Assembly (NCBI GenBank): GCA_947584775.1
Contig: CANPWT010000025.1
Coordinates: 1 to 14,028 of the forward strand
Direction of reading: 5' to 3'
Length of the DNA: 14,028 bases
DNA from: an uncultured Clostridia bacterium
Lineage (GTDB): Bacteria > Bacillota > Clostridia > Christensenellales > UBA1242
A program made the translations under genes and the position numbers. Positions 1 through 6,657 of the stretch are shown one piece after another (within the stretch, counting starts at the first letter, position 1; every line of letters begins with the position of its first letter). The notes under the pieces are model-generated. The model saw only the letters and a program-made list of their open reading frames with translations, made no database searches and was not told the DNA's origin.

Positions 1-16
1 AGGTCATTTTTTATTT

Positions 17-38
17 TGAGTAGAATTTGAGTAGAATT
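17..38. repeat. Two tandem copies of an 11-bp unit
   Basis: The unit TGAGTAGAATT occurs perfectly twice head to tail (17-27 and 28-38), followed by a degraded partial copy (TTGACT, 39-44). It lies downstream of the minus-strand SDR gene in a 138-bp stretch at the window edge in which I see no gene. A T-run (62-70) and GC-richer segments (73-80, 119-127) follow without forming a convincing terminator in either direction. Function is unknown; it may be chance or the edge of something outside the window. Confidence 0.5.
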
Positions 39-138
39 TTGACTCGTTAAGTATACGCCTATTTTTTTTTAGACCCCCACCTTAATCATATATGGCGGCT
101 TCGTTATTATAAGTTTGTTGGGTGGTCATATAGTCCTC

Positions 139-807
139 TTAATTTAAAATGTGTTTTATGCTAACTTCTGGGATGCTTACATCTTTTGGCAGTGTAAGAA
201 TAAATCTTATAAGTTGTGCAATTTGTTTCGTGTCCATAGCGTCAGACATAGATTTTTCTATATTTAATTTTTTAGAAAAGTTGGTTTTCATTTTGCCGGG
301 CAAAATATCTGTAATTTTTATTCCGTATTTTTTAACTTCATCTTCAAGCGACCGTGAAAAGCCGGTAACGCCCCATTTGCTTGCGTGGTAAACAGACCTT
401 TCCTGCTTGTGGTTTATTCCTGCCAGCGAGTTTATATTTATTATCTGTCCGCATCCGCTTTTTTTCATCGCAGGCAGGCAGGCTTTTGTGCAATTTATAA
501 CGCCAAGTAGGTTAGTGTCTATAACTTTTTTAATTCTATCATAGTCGTTAAAATCAAGTTCGTCTTGTATAAAAAGCCCCGCGTTGTTGATTAAAACATC
601 AATTTTGCCAATTTTTTTAACCATTTTTTCAACCTGCGCATGGTCGGAAACATCACAGACGAAATAATTGCAATTAAGCGCTTTCGATGCCGCCCTTAAT
701 TTTTCTTCATTTAATGCAGCAATATATACCTTGCAATCTTTTGACAACTCTTTTGCAATAGTCTTTCCAAGCCCATCACTTCCGCCTGTAATTAAAACTT
801 TTTTCAT
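139..807 (-). CDS. Short-chain dehydrogenase/reductase (SDR) family oxidoreductase
   Basis: This is a 222-residue classical SDR, a cytoplasmic NAD(P)-dependent oxidoreductase that interconverts an alcohol and a carbonyl. Visible motifs are the nucleotide-binding TGGSDGLG (7-14), an acidic D52-V53, NNAG (74-77), Asn-99, the catalytic Ser-127, and Tyr-140/Lys-144 in YHASK, then PGK (170-172) where many members have PG. It is slightly short for the family (about 250) and its C-terminal substrate-binding part is reduced. AAGGAG lies 7 nt before the ATG. It is the last gene of a three-gene minus-strand operon, 19 nt after the TIM-barrel gene. Substrate cannot be assigned from sequence; a sugar or aldehyde is plausible from its neighbours. 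Confidence 0.9.
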   Translation of the reverse strand: MKKVLITGGSDGLGKTIAKELSKDCKVYIAALNEEKLRAASKALNCNYFVCDVSDHAQVEKMVKKIGKIDVLINNAGLFIQDELDFNDYDRIKKVIDTNLLGVINCTKACLPAMKKSGCGQIININSLAGINHKQERSVYHASKWGVTGFSRSLEDEVKKYGIKITDILPGKMKTNFSKKLNIEKSMSDAMDTKQIAQLIRFILTLPKDVSIPEVSIKHILN

Positions 808-826
808 ATTTTCTCCTTAAAATACA

Positions 827-1657
827 TTATTTTTGTCTTGCGCATTCTAGCATCTGAGCAAGTTTTTCGGCTCTTTTCTTTGCCTCTTTTAAAAAATCCA
901 TGTCTGACATATCTTTGTATATTCTTGGCTCTCCAGAGCTGTCTTTGTGCAGTTCAAGCATTACAACGTTGTTATAACTTGTTGCTGCAAGTTTTTTTAT
1001 AACTTTGTTATAGTCTATTTTCCCGTCAAATGGAAGCCTATGCAGATCTCTTGTCCAATCATAACCAAATTCCCAATCCATTAGGTTGTCGTGCAAATGG
1101 ACTGCAAGAATTCTATTGCCATATTTTTTTAGCAAATCTATATTTGGAATGTAGAGTTGGTGATGTCCTACGTCATAGCAATAACCCAAGTTTTTGTCAT
1201 CAATATTATCCATAACATATTTAAAGTGCTTAAACGATGGTTTATCCAAATTTTCAAGTGAAATTTTCACTTTGTGCTTTTTTGCAAATTTTACAAGTTC
1301 CAAAATACAATTTAAGCCAAATTCATTAGGTGGTAGGGCAAGTTCATCAGCAGTGCCTTTGGTTGCATGTAAAACGGCAATAGGTACATTATATTTTGCA
1401 GCAATTTCAATCTGTTCTTTTAAGTTGGTCATAAGTAAATCATTTTCTTCGCCCTTTGCCCACAAATTGTTTGAATTAGAAAGATGAACAAAAGGAACAT
1501 TTAGCCCGAGATCTTGTGCCATTTTTAATGTTTCTTCGGCTTTACCAACTTTAAAAGCCACCATAACATTTTTAAAGCCTGCCTTTTTAATATTTGTTAA
1601 AACTGCTTTTGCGTCTTTTCCACATTCATTATTTGTGTTGATTCCTATTTCTAACAT
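827..1657 (-). CDS. Sugar phosphate isomerase/epimerase-like TIM-barrel protein (AP endonuclease family 2 fold)
   Basis: A 276-residue member of the xylose-isomerase-like TIM-barrel superfamily (AP_endonuc_2). These cytoplasmic enzymes use divalent metal to isomerise or epimerise sugars and inositols, while a minority cut abasic DNA. Metal-ligand positions fit the family: Glu-135 in SLENL, Asp-162 with His-165/166 in YDVGHH, His-187/His-189 in AVHLHD, and Glu-235 in MLELH. His-58 and His-97 are further candidate active-site histidines. It begins directly at the first beta strand (MLEIGINT), so no signal peptide. AAGGAG precedes the ATG. It lies 37 nt after the alpha/beta hydrolase and 19 nt before the SDR gene, suggesting one transcript and a small catabolic pathway. 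The sugar-epimerase reading is preferred over endonuclease IV because the DNA-repair metal triad pattern is incomplete. Confidence 0.85.
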   Translation of the reverse strand: MLEIGINTNNECGKDAKAVLTNIKKAGFKNVMVAFKVGKAEETLKMAQDLGLNVPFVHLSNSNNLWAKGEENDLLMTNLKEQIEIAAKYNVPIAVLHATKGTADELALPPNEFGLNCILELVKFAKKHKVKISLENLDKPSFKHFKYVMDNIDDKNLGYCYDVGHHQLYIPNIDLLKKYGNRILAVHLHDNLMDWEFGYDWTRDLHRLPFDGKIDYNKVIKKLAATSYNNVVMLELHKDSSGEPRIYKDMSDMDFLKEAKKRAEKLAQMLECARQK

Positions 1658-1694
1658 ATTTACTCCTTAATATTACGATTTTAACATATTTTTC

Positions 1695-2675
1695 TTATAA
1701 ATTTTTATTAAAAAATTCAACTATTTTTTTAAATGGAATTATTTTAACATTATCATAAAGGTCGGTGTGGACGGCGTTAGGAATAAGCAAAAGTTCTTTA
1801 TTTTTCTTATATTTACTATTTTTTGTCATGTTTGCATAGGCATCTTTGCCAAAATAGCAAGAGTGTGCTTTTTCGCCATGAATAATTAACACTGCGCTGC
1901 GAATTTCGTTTGAATAAGATAAACTTTTTGTGTTGATAAACGAAAGGACAGAGGTTTTGTTCCAACCACCATTAGAGTTAAGCGAACGCTTATGGTAGCC
2001 ACGCTTTGTTTTGTAGTAATCATAATAATCTTTCACATAGAAAGGGGCGTCCTTTGGCAGCGGGTCAACAACTCCGCCAGCAAGTTCATATTTGCCGCTT
2101 TTAAAATCTTTAATGCGTTGTTCGTTTAACGCTTTTTTCATTTCGTATCTAGCGTTTTCGTCAAGGCTGTCAAAATAGCCATACGCATTAACTCTGCTCA
2201 TGTCATACATTGTTGAAACAACGGTCGCCTTAATTCGTGTATCAATGGCGGCAGTGTTCAAAGCCATTCCGCCCCAACCGCAAATGCCAATTATGCCAAT
2301 CTTTTCTTTGTCAACATCTTTTTGAACGGACAAAAAATCGACAGCGGCTTGAAAATCCTCTGTGTTTATATCTGGGCTGGCAACATATCTAGGCTGACCA
2401 CCGCTTTCGCCTGTAAAGGACGGGTCAAAAGCAATAGTTAAAAAGCCGTTTTCTGCCATGGTTTGTGCGTATAAGCCAGATGCTTGTTCTTTAACCGCAC
2501 CAAAAGGCCCGCAAACTGCAATAGCAGGCAAAAGCCCGCGTGCGTTTTTAGGTTTATACATATCCGCCACCAAAGTTATGCCAAATCTGTTTTGAAATTG
2601 CACCTTTTTGTGGCTAACTTTTTCACTCTTTTTAAATGTTTTGTCCCATACTTTTGTAATTTTTAACTCTTCCAT
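1695..2675 (-). CDS. Alpha/beta hydrolase (YcjY / dienelactone-hydrolase-like)
   Basis: A 326-residue cytoplasmic alpha/beta hydrolase of the YcjY/DLH-like group common in gut Bacillota. After an extended N-terminal part come the oxyanion-region strand AIAVCGPFGA (51-60), FDPSFTGESGG (83-93), the nucleophile-elbow region GIIGICGWGG (127-136), and a C-terminal histidine in AVHTDLYD (His-303). A second His near IIHGEKAHS (266-272) is conserved-looking. No Ser sits at the elbow; Cys-132 is the only evident nucleophile, as in dienelactone hydrolase, although spacing differs by one residue. No signal peptide. The ribosome site AGGGAGA precedes the ATG, and a good promoter lies about 30 nt upstream. 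It is the first gene of the hydrolase - TIM barrel - SDR operon. Substrate unknown, probably a small ester. Confidence 0.85.
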   Translation of the reverse strand: MEELKITKVWDKTFKKSEKVSHKKVQFQNRFGITLVADMYKPKNARGLLPAIAVCGPFGAVKEQASGLYAQTMAENGFLTIAFDPSFTGESGGQPRYVASPDINTEDFQAAVDFLSVQKDVDKEKIGIIGICGWGGMALNTAAIDTRIKATVVSTMYDMSRVNAYGYFDSLDENARYEMKKALNEQRIKDFKSGKYELAGGVVDPLPKDAPFYVKDYYDYYKTKRGYHKRSLNSNGGWNKTSVLSFINTKSLSYSNEIRSAVLIIHGEKAHSCYFGKDAYANMTKNSKYKKNKELLLIPNAVHTDLYDNVKIIPFKKIVEFFNKNL

Positions 2676-2705
2676 AATTTTCTCCCTGTAAACTTTTACA
2701 TTACA

Positions 2706-2734
2706 ATTTTAACATATTTTTCCTCGTTTACCAA
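2706..2734 (-). promoter_or_regulatory. Sigma-A-type promoter of the hydrolase/TIM-barrel/SDR operon
   Basis: On the minus strand TTGGTA (-35, 2734-2729) is followed after exactly 17 nt by TAAAAT (-10, 2711-2706), with TGT just before the -10 as in extended -10 promoters. It leaves a leader of roughly 25 nt containing the ribosome site. Confidence 0.65.
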
Positions 2735-2741
2735 GTAAAAA

Positions 2742-2780
2742 ATTAAAAAACCCCGCAAATCTAAAATTTAGTTGCGGGCG
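2742..2780 (-). terminator. Rho-independent terminator after the CPCC gene
   Basis: Read on the minus strand, a GC-rich stem (CCCGCAA/TTGCGGG, 2752-2758 with 2772-2778) extended by CTAAA/TTTAG is followed by a six-T run. It lies just downstream of the CPCC zinc-ribbon stop codon and ahead of the hydrolase promoter. The 39-bp block is nearly identical to the terminator at 3905-3943 (36 of 39 positions). Confidence 0.85.
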
Positions 2781-2809
2781 AGTAATTTTTGCATTTTAAT
2801 TAAATTTTA

Positions 2810-3277
2810 CTATTGTAACCAATATCTATCAGTTGTTTCGTCCCAAATTTCTTTTAATAATTTACCTTCGATTTTGGCGTTGGTTTTAAAATCGGCGTCA
2901 TTTTTAAAAACAAAAATCTCTTTTGTGTTAGCGTTATAAAGTTGGATTAGATTATTGTTCAATTCAGTGCCCATCAATTCCACAGCGTAGCAAATGTTGT
3001 TGTATTTAAATTGCATTTCGCCATAACTATGCAGGGCTTCTAAAAATTCATCCAAATTTGGATCGAATGCTTTTCCTTCTAAATATAACTTTTTTGCTTT
3101 GTTTAAAGAAATCAAATTAGGGTGCAAAACATTGTCAGGGTGTTCAGCGTTTAAATAGCAGTTTCGCCAGCCACAAAATGGGCATTTACCTTGACCATAA
3201 ACATCTTTTTTTATTTTCTTTCCGCACACTTCGCATGTGCCAAAAATCGTTTTACTACTAAATTTGCTCATATCCAT
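2810..3277 (-). CDS. CPCC-like zinc-ribbon protein with uncharacterised C-terminal domain
   Basis: A 155-residue cytoplasmic protein. The N-terminal part carries two CxxC pairs (C15/C18 and C32/C35) in a CxxCGKK...KCPFCGW pattern, then the HPNLISLNKAKKLY segment typical of the Cys-rich CPCC family, so a structural zinc site is expected. The C-terminal part (about 75-155) resembles a small domain seen in many Bacillota proteins, with a pattern around MQFKYNNICYAV ... NAKIEGKLLKEIWDE; some relatives act as immunity-like proteins, but that is only a family-level hint. The ATG at 3277 was chosen over a TTG one codon earlier. Another ATG at 3271 (MSKF) is also possible. There is no Shine-Dalgarno site, and a perfect TATAAT ends 8 nt upstream, so translation may be leaderless. 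Ends in a strong terminator. Confidence 0.75.
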   Translation of the reverse strand: MDMSKFSSKTIFGTCEVCGKKIKKDVYGQGKCPFCGWRNCYLNAEHPDNVLHPNLISLNKAKKLYLEGKAFDPNLDEFLEALHSYGEMQFKYNNICYAVELMGTELNNNLIQLYNANTKEIFVFKNDADFKTNAKIEGKLLKEIWDETTDRYWLQ

Positions 3278-3285
3278 CAATTTTC

Positions 3286-3291
3286 ATTATA
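3286..3291 (-). promoter_or_regulatory. -10 element (TATAAT) directly upstream of the CPCC gene
   Basis: A perfect TATAAT on the minus strand, 8 nt before the ATG at 3277. Transcription would start about 1-2 nt before the ATG. No good -35 is visible at 16-18 nt, so strength is uncertain. Confidence 0.45.
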
Positions 3292-3364
3292 ACGCTTAAA
3301 AATTGTCTTTTTTGTTTCTAATAAATAATTTCCTTCAACGACACCTTGTTTAGTTTGGGTTGAA

Positions 3365-3838
3365 TTAAGTATTTTTTGTCACGTCGAGGAGCCTTGTGTG
3401 ATAGCCATTTCTTTCGTAAAAAGCGATTGCATGTTCGTTATAGCCAAACACTTCAAGAATTATATTTTTGCAACCCTGTTCCTTAAAAAAATTTTCCATT
3501 TTAATTAGCAGCGCTTTCCCGTAGCCATTTGTTCGGCAGGCTTTTGTAACAATAAGTTCAGTTATTCTTCCGCGTTTTGGGGCATGAAAATCATATTCAA
3601 AAACTTCATCACTAATTAGCCCAACAATAAGGCCAACAATTTTGTCATTTTCCTTAAATAAAAACATTTTTCCGTTGTTAGATTGTATTTCGTTTAAGGT
3701 CTTTTTTAAATATTTTTCCCCATAGCCGGGCGTTAAAATATTGTAGCCTTCCTTGTCAATGCTGGCAATATATTCTTGCAGTTCAACAAACAAATTCTTT
3801 ATTTGATTATCATAAATGTTGTTATATTCAATTATCAT
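3365..3838 (-). CDS. GNAT family N-acetyltransferase
   Basis: A 157-residue acetyl-CoA-dependent N-acetyltransferase of the GNAT fold. Motif A is visible as ITELIVTKACRTNGYGKALL, with the pyrophosphate-binding RTNGYG at 102-107, and motif B as NEHAIAFYERNGY (134-146). The N-terminal half fits the alpha1-beta3 region. Length is normal for a single-domain GNAT. The frame is open 16 codons further upstream, but the ATG at 3838 is chosen because AAGAGG lies 5 nt before it and the fold starts there (MIIEYNN). The target amine is unknown; related small GNATs modify antibiotics, amino acids or protein N-termini. It is followed by an 87-nt gap to the CPCC gene without a clear terminator. Confidence 0.88.
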   Translation of the reverse strand: MIIEYNNIYDNQIKNLFVELQEYIASIDKEGYNILTPGYGEKYLKKTLNEIQSNNGKMFLFKENDKIVGLIVGLISDEVFEYDFHAPKRGRITELIVTKACRTNGYGKALLIKMENFFKEQGCKNIILEVFGYNEHAIAFYERNGYHTRLLDVTKNT

Positions 3839-3853
3839 TTTAACCTCTTGATA

Positions 3854-3862
3854 ATTGTAGCA
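3854..3862 (-). promoter_or_regulatory. Extended -10 promoter of the GNAT gene
   Basis: TGCTACAAT on the minus strand (TGn plus TACAAT), leaving about 8-10 nt of leader before the ribosome site AAGAGG. No clear -35. Confidence 0.45.
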
Positions 3863-3904
3863 TATTATTAACATTTTTAAAATCATTTTTGTTTATTTTG
3901 CAAT

Positions 3905-3943
3905 ATTAAAAAACCCCGCAACAATAAAATTTAGTTGCGGGCG
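3905..3943 (-). terminator. Rho-independent terminator after the MATE-kinase gene
   Basis: Minus-strand hairpin with arms CCCGCAAC/GTTGCGGG (3915-3922 with 3934-3941), an 11-nt loop and a six-T tail. It lies 15 nt after the stop codon of the MATE-kinase gene. It is nearly identical over 39 bp to the block at 2742-2780. Confidence 0.88.
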
Positions 3944-3958
3944 GTAAAATATATGGTT

Positions 3959-5938
3959 TTATTTTTTATTGTCTGGTTTTATGGCTAAATAAATTTGTTC
4001 AACAACTTTATCTATGCCAATCGAACTATCTACTGCCAGGTTGTAATTTTTAACATCTCCCCAAGTTTGATTTGTTACACTTTCATAAAATTTTGCTCGT
4101 CTTTTATCTGCTTTTTCTATGTTTTCTTTTGCGCGTGTTTCATCATCACCGTAATTTGCCATAATTCTAGTTTGCCTAAAAGGAAGTGGGGCATAAACAA
4201 ACACTTTATAAGTGTTGTAATCTTTTAAAACGTAATCGGCGGCGCGCCCAACAATTACGCATGAGCCAGTTTGAGCAATTTTGTTTAACACATTTTCTTG
4301 CGCTTTTATGGCAAGTTGATTGGCTTCGCTTGAAAGATACAAGTTGTATAGTATAGAATTTTTTTCTTCAATTTTTTCAATATATTCTTGCGCCAATCCG
4401 CTTTCCTCAGCCGATAGTGCGGTCAACTCTTTATCGTAAAAAGGCACGCCAAGTTTTTTGGCAAGTTTTTGGCCAATTTCTCGCCCGCCTGCGCCGTGCT
4501 GCCTTGAAATGGTTACAATAACGCCCTTATTAGAAGGTAAAATTTCAACCGAACTTGATTTATTTATAACTTTATTATCCTTTGCCATTTGTTTAAACAA
4601 AACAATTAATAGTACAGTGGCAACAATTGCGGTTAAAAAGTCGCTTATTGGGGCGGAAAAGTAAAATGGGTAAATTGTTTTTGTTGTAAGCGGTAAAAGA
4701 ATGGTTAGCGGAACAAGGAAAATTAAATCGCGCAACATGGCAATTAAGGTGGATTTTACCGGGCAACCAATCGCTTGGAATAAAATTGATACAACCTTAG
4801 TTAGGCAAGTTAGCAAAATAAAGCCCAAATAAATGCGGAAGATAAGCAGCCCAAATTCTGGCACTTGGCTGTAACCAAAAATGGCCAAAATGTATTGCGG
4901 GCACGCTTCAAATAAAATTGTTGCCACAATGCCTACAATTAAGGTGGAAAGCATTATATATTTAAACGCTTCTTTAACTCGGTCATATTTTTTTGCGCCA
5001 TAATTATAGCCAAGTATTGGCTGCCCGCCCGATGCAATGCCAACAGCAATGCTAATTACAATGCCAAAAACTTTAAATGCAATGGTAAGTAGGCCAATGG
5101 CGGCGGTGTCTCCCGGCAAATAAATGTTTAAAATGTTGTTTGTTACAACAGAAATTATTACAATCGAAATTTGTGTAAGGAAACTAGAAATGCCCAATTT
5201 TAAACTCTGCCATAAAAGTTTAAAGTCGGGGACAAAACTTTTAAAGGTCAATTTAAAGTTTTTAGATTTAACAAAATACGCCGCACTTAAAACAAAACTT
5301 ACAAGTTGGCCAATAAAAGTTGCCAAAGCGGCGCCGTTCATGCCCATATGTAAGGCGTAAATAAATATTGGGTCAAGAATAATATTTGCAACTGCGCCCA
5401 ACGCCATAGAAAACATTGCAAATTTTGGGCTGCCGTCCGAGCGAATTATAGGGTTTAAAACACAGGCTAGCAAAAACAGCGGAAAGCCAATTATAATCCA
5501 TGTTGAATATTCAATCGAATACTCTAAAACGGCGGGATTTTTTGCCCCAAATCCCACCAAAATATCTTTTCTAAAAATAAAACTTATTGCAACAAGCACA
5601 ATGCTTACAACAAGCCCAATTGTTATGCCTGTGCCAATTGTTTTATGCGTGTCCTTGGTTTGGCTTCGCCCCTGATTAATGCTTATGCAAGCGGCACTGC
5701 CATCCCCAATAAACAGCCCTAGCGCAAGGGCAATTACTGTTAGCGGGTACACAATACCTGTTGCGGTGTTGCCAAGTTGGCCAAGGCTAGAATTGCCAAT
5801 AAAAATTTGGTCCACCAAATTGTAAAGCGCTTGAATAATTAGTGATAACACGCACGGAATTGAAAACATTTTTAAAAGTTTTCCAACTTTCTCCGTGCCT
5901 AAAAATTTGTTGTCTAAATTTTGATTTGTTTTTTCCAT
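3959..5938 (-). CDS. MATE family efflux transporter fused to a C-terminal cytidylate-kinase-like domain
   Basis: A 659-residue two-domain protein. Residues 1 to about 455 form a MATE transporter of the inner membrane with about 12 hydrophobic segments. Recognisable stretches include SIPCVLSLIIQALYNLVDQIFIG (25-47), NPIIRSDGSPK and GYNYGAKKYDRVKEA, typical of the DinF/NorM-like MATE group that exports drugs or cationic metabolites using an ion gradient. A hydrophilic linker (about 456-471) leads to a cytoplasmic domain (472-655) of the cytidylate-kinase-like family (Cytidylate_kin2), with the P-loop region SRQHGAGGREIG (478-489), DKEL, VIVGRAADYVL, and RQTRI. As in that family, Arg stands where classical CMP kinase has the P-loop Lys. 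The ATG at 5938 is chosen over one 12 codons upstream because AAAGGAG precedes it and the upstream one lies in the leader hairpin. Has its own promoter and terminator. No frameshift or stop lies between the domains, so this is a true single frame. Confidence 0.9.
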   Translation of the reverse strand: MEKTNQNLDNKFLGTEKVGKLLKMFSIPCVLSLIIQALYNLVDQIFIGNSSLGQLGNTATGIVYPLTVIALALGLFIGDGSAACISINQGRSQTKDTHKTIGTGITIGLVVSIVLVAISFIFRKDILVGFGAKNPAVLEYSIEYSTWIIIGFPLFLLACVLNPIIRSDGSPKFAMFSMALGAVANIILDPIFIYALHMGMNGAALATFIGQLVSFVLSAAYFVKSKNFKLTFKSFVPDFKLLWQSLKLGISSFLTQISIVIISVVTNNILNIYLPGDTAAIGLLTIAFKVFGIVISIAVGIASGGQPILGYNYGAKKYDRVKEAFKYIMLSTLIVGIVATILFEACPQYILAIFGYSQVPEFGLLIFRIYLGFILLTCLTKVVSILFQAIGCPVKSTLIAMLRDLIFLVPLTILLPLTTKTIYPFYFSAPISDFLTAIVATVLLIVLFKQMAKDNKVINKSSSVEILPSNKGVIVTISRQHGAGGREIGQKLAKKLGVPFYDKELTALSAEESGLAQEYIEKIEEKNSILYNLYLSSEANQLAIKAQENVLNKIAQTGSCVIVGRAADYVLKDYNTYKVFVYAPLPFRQTRIMANYGDDETRAKENIEKADKRRAKFYESVTNQTWGDVKNYNLAVDSSIGIDKVVEQIYLAIKPDNKK

Positions 5939-5943
5939 AAAAT

Positions 5944-5997
5944 CTCCTTTTTTGCTGCAAATAAAAAACAGCAAGTTTTAATCACGCCTGCTGTTTC
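5944..5997 (-). promoter_or_regulatory. Leader of the MATE-kinase mRNA with alternative hairpins (attenuator-like)
   Basis: Between the promoter at 6030-6038 and the ribosome site (5944-5950) the minus strand can fold an AAACAGCA/TGCTGTTT hairpin (5989-5996 with 5966-5973) running into a six-T tract, resembling an intrinsic terminator. The same TTGCTG (5969-5974) can instead pair with CAGCAA (5952-5957), just before the ribosome site. The two pairings exclude each other. It could also simply terminate readthrough from the flavodoxin operon. Confidence 0.45.
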
Positions 5998-6029
5998 TAA
6001 TGTTTACGCAAATCGGATTCAACAAAAGT

Positions 6030-6038
6030 ATTATATCA
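6030..6038 (-). promoter_or_regulatory. Extended -10 promoter of the MATE-kinase gene
   Basis: TGATATAAT on the minus strand (TGn plus perfect TATAAT). No good -35, as expected for an extended -10. It predicts a leader of roughly 85 nt before the ATG at 5938. Confidence 0.6.
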
Positions 6039-6107
6039 TAAAATTTTTAAATTGGTACTAAAATTTTTAAATTTTTTAATTAATTTTTTTAAATTACCAA
6101 ATATACC

Positions 6108-6656
6108 TTATTTATTATATTCAACTAGTGTAATGTTTTTAATTGATTTTGCAAGTGCTAAATTTTTTCTAGCCTCTTGGTTGCGTTCAATAAAGGCGGT
6201 GTTAACGCCTTCCCAAACAAAAAGTGTGCCGCTAATGTTGATTAAATCAAACCATAAATTAAAATTCCTAAGCAGGTAACTAGCAAGCAAAATTATTGCG
6301 CCAATTGCAATTAGCGACCAGCCTCCCACGCGTTTTTTGTTGTTTTCTTTTAATGTGCAATATCCCGCCAAATATACATTTTGTTTTATAATGTTTTCGC
6401 ACTCTTCTTTTGTGTAATCGCCAAAATCTTTAATTACAATTTCCAAATTTAATTTGTATTTATTTGGCAAAATAGAAACCGCCTCTTTTATGTCGGAAAA
6501 AAGTTTATCGTTCAGTTTTTCAATTTTGTCATCGCCAAAGTTGGGGTTTATCAGTTCACAAAAAGTGTCGTACACCAATTTTAAGGTTGCTACCTTACCT
6601 TCAAACGAAAAATAATTTTGCAAAATATCTAATTTTACCTTTTCAACCGTCTTCAT
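6108..6656 (-). CDS. Uncharacterised small membrane protein with two C-terminal transmembrane segments
   Basis: I do not recognise the family. The protein has 182 residues. The N-terminal 105 or so are soluble, charged and probably helical, with Cys-33, Cys-86 and Cys-100. Two hydrophobic segments follow, at about 112-129 (WSLIAIGAIILLASYLL) and 134-154 (LWFDLINISGTLFVWEGV), then a short basic-amphipathic tail (EARKNLALAKSIK). There is no signal peptide, so both ends are probably cytoplasmic with a short outside loop. Its ATG lies one nucleotide after the flavodoxin stop (TAAaATG), so its translation is very probably coupled to the flavodoxin. That pairing is the only hint of a role. Confidence 0.75.
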   Translation of the reverse strand: MKTVEKVKLDILQNYFSFEGKVATLKLVYDTFCELINPNFGDDKIEKLNDKLFSDIKEAVSILPNKYKLNLEIVIKDFGDYTKEECENIIKQNVYLAGYCTLKENNKKRVGGWSLIAIGAIILLASYLLRNFNLWFDLINISGTLFVWEGVNTAFIERNQEARKNLALAKSIKNITLVEYNK

Positions 6657-6657
6657 T

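Noticed and set aside
149..391. 80-codon plus-strand frame opposite the SDR gene
   Set aside because: Shadow of the SDR coding frame with no independent evidence.
1194..1487. 97-codon plus-strand frame opposite the TIM-barrel gene
   Set aside because: Fully inside a well-supported gene on the other strand, with no motif or ribosome site.
6051..6100. TTGGTA/TACCAA inverted repeat as a terminator for the flavodoxin operon
   Set aside because: Only six paired bases around a long AT-rich loop with no stable stem; too weak to call.
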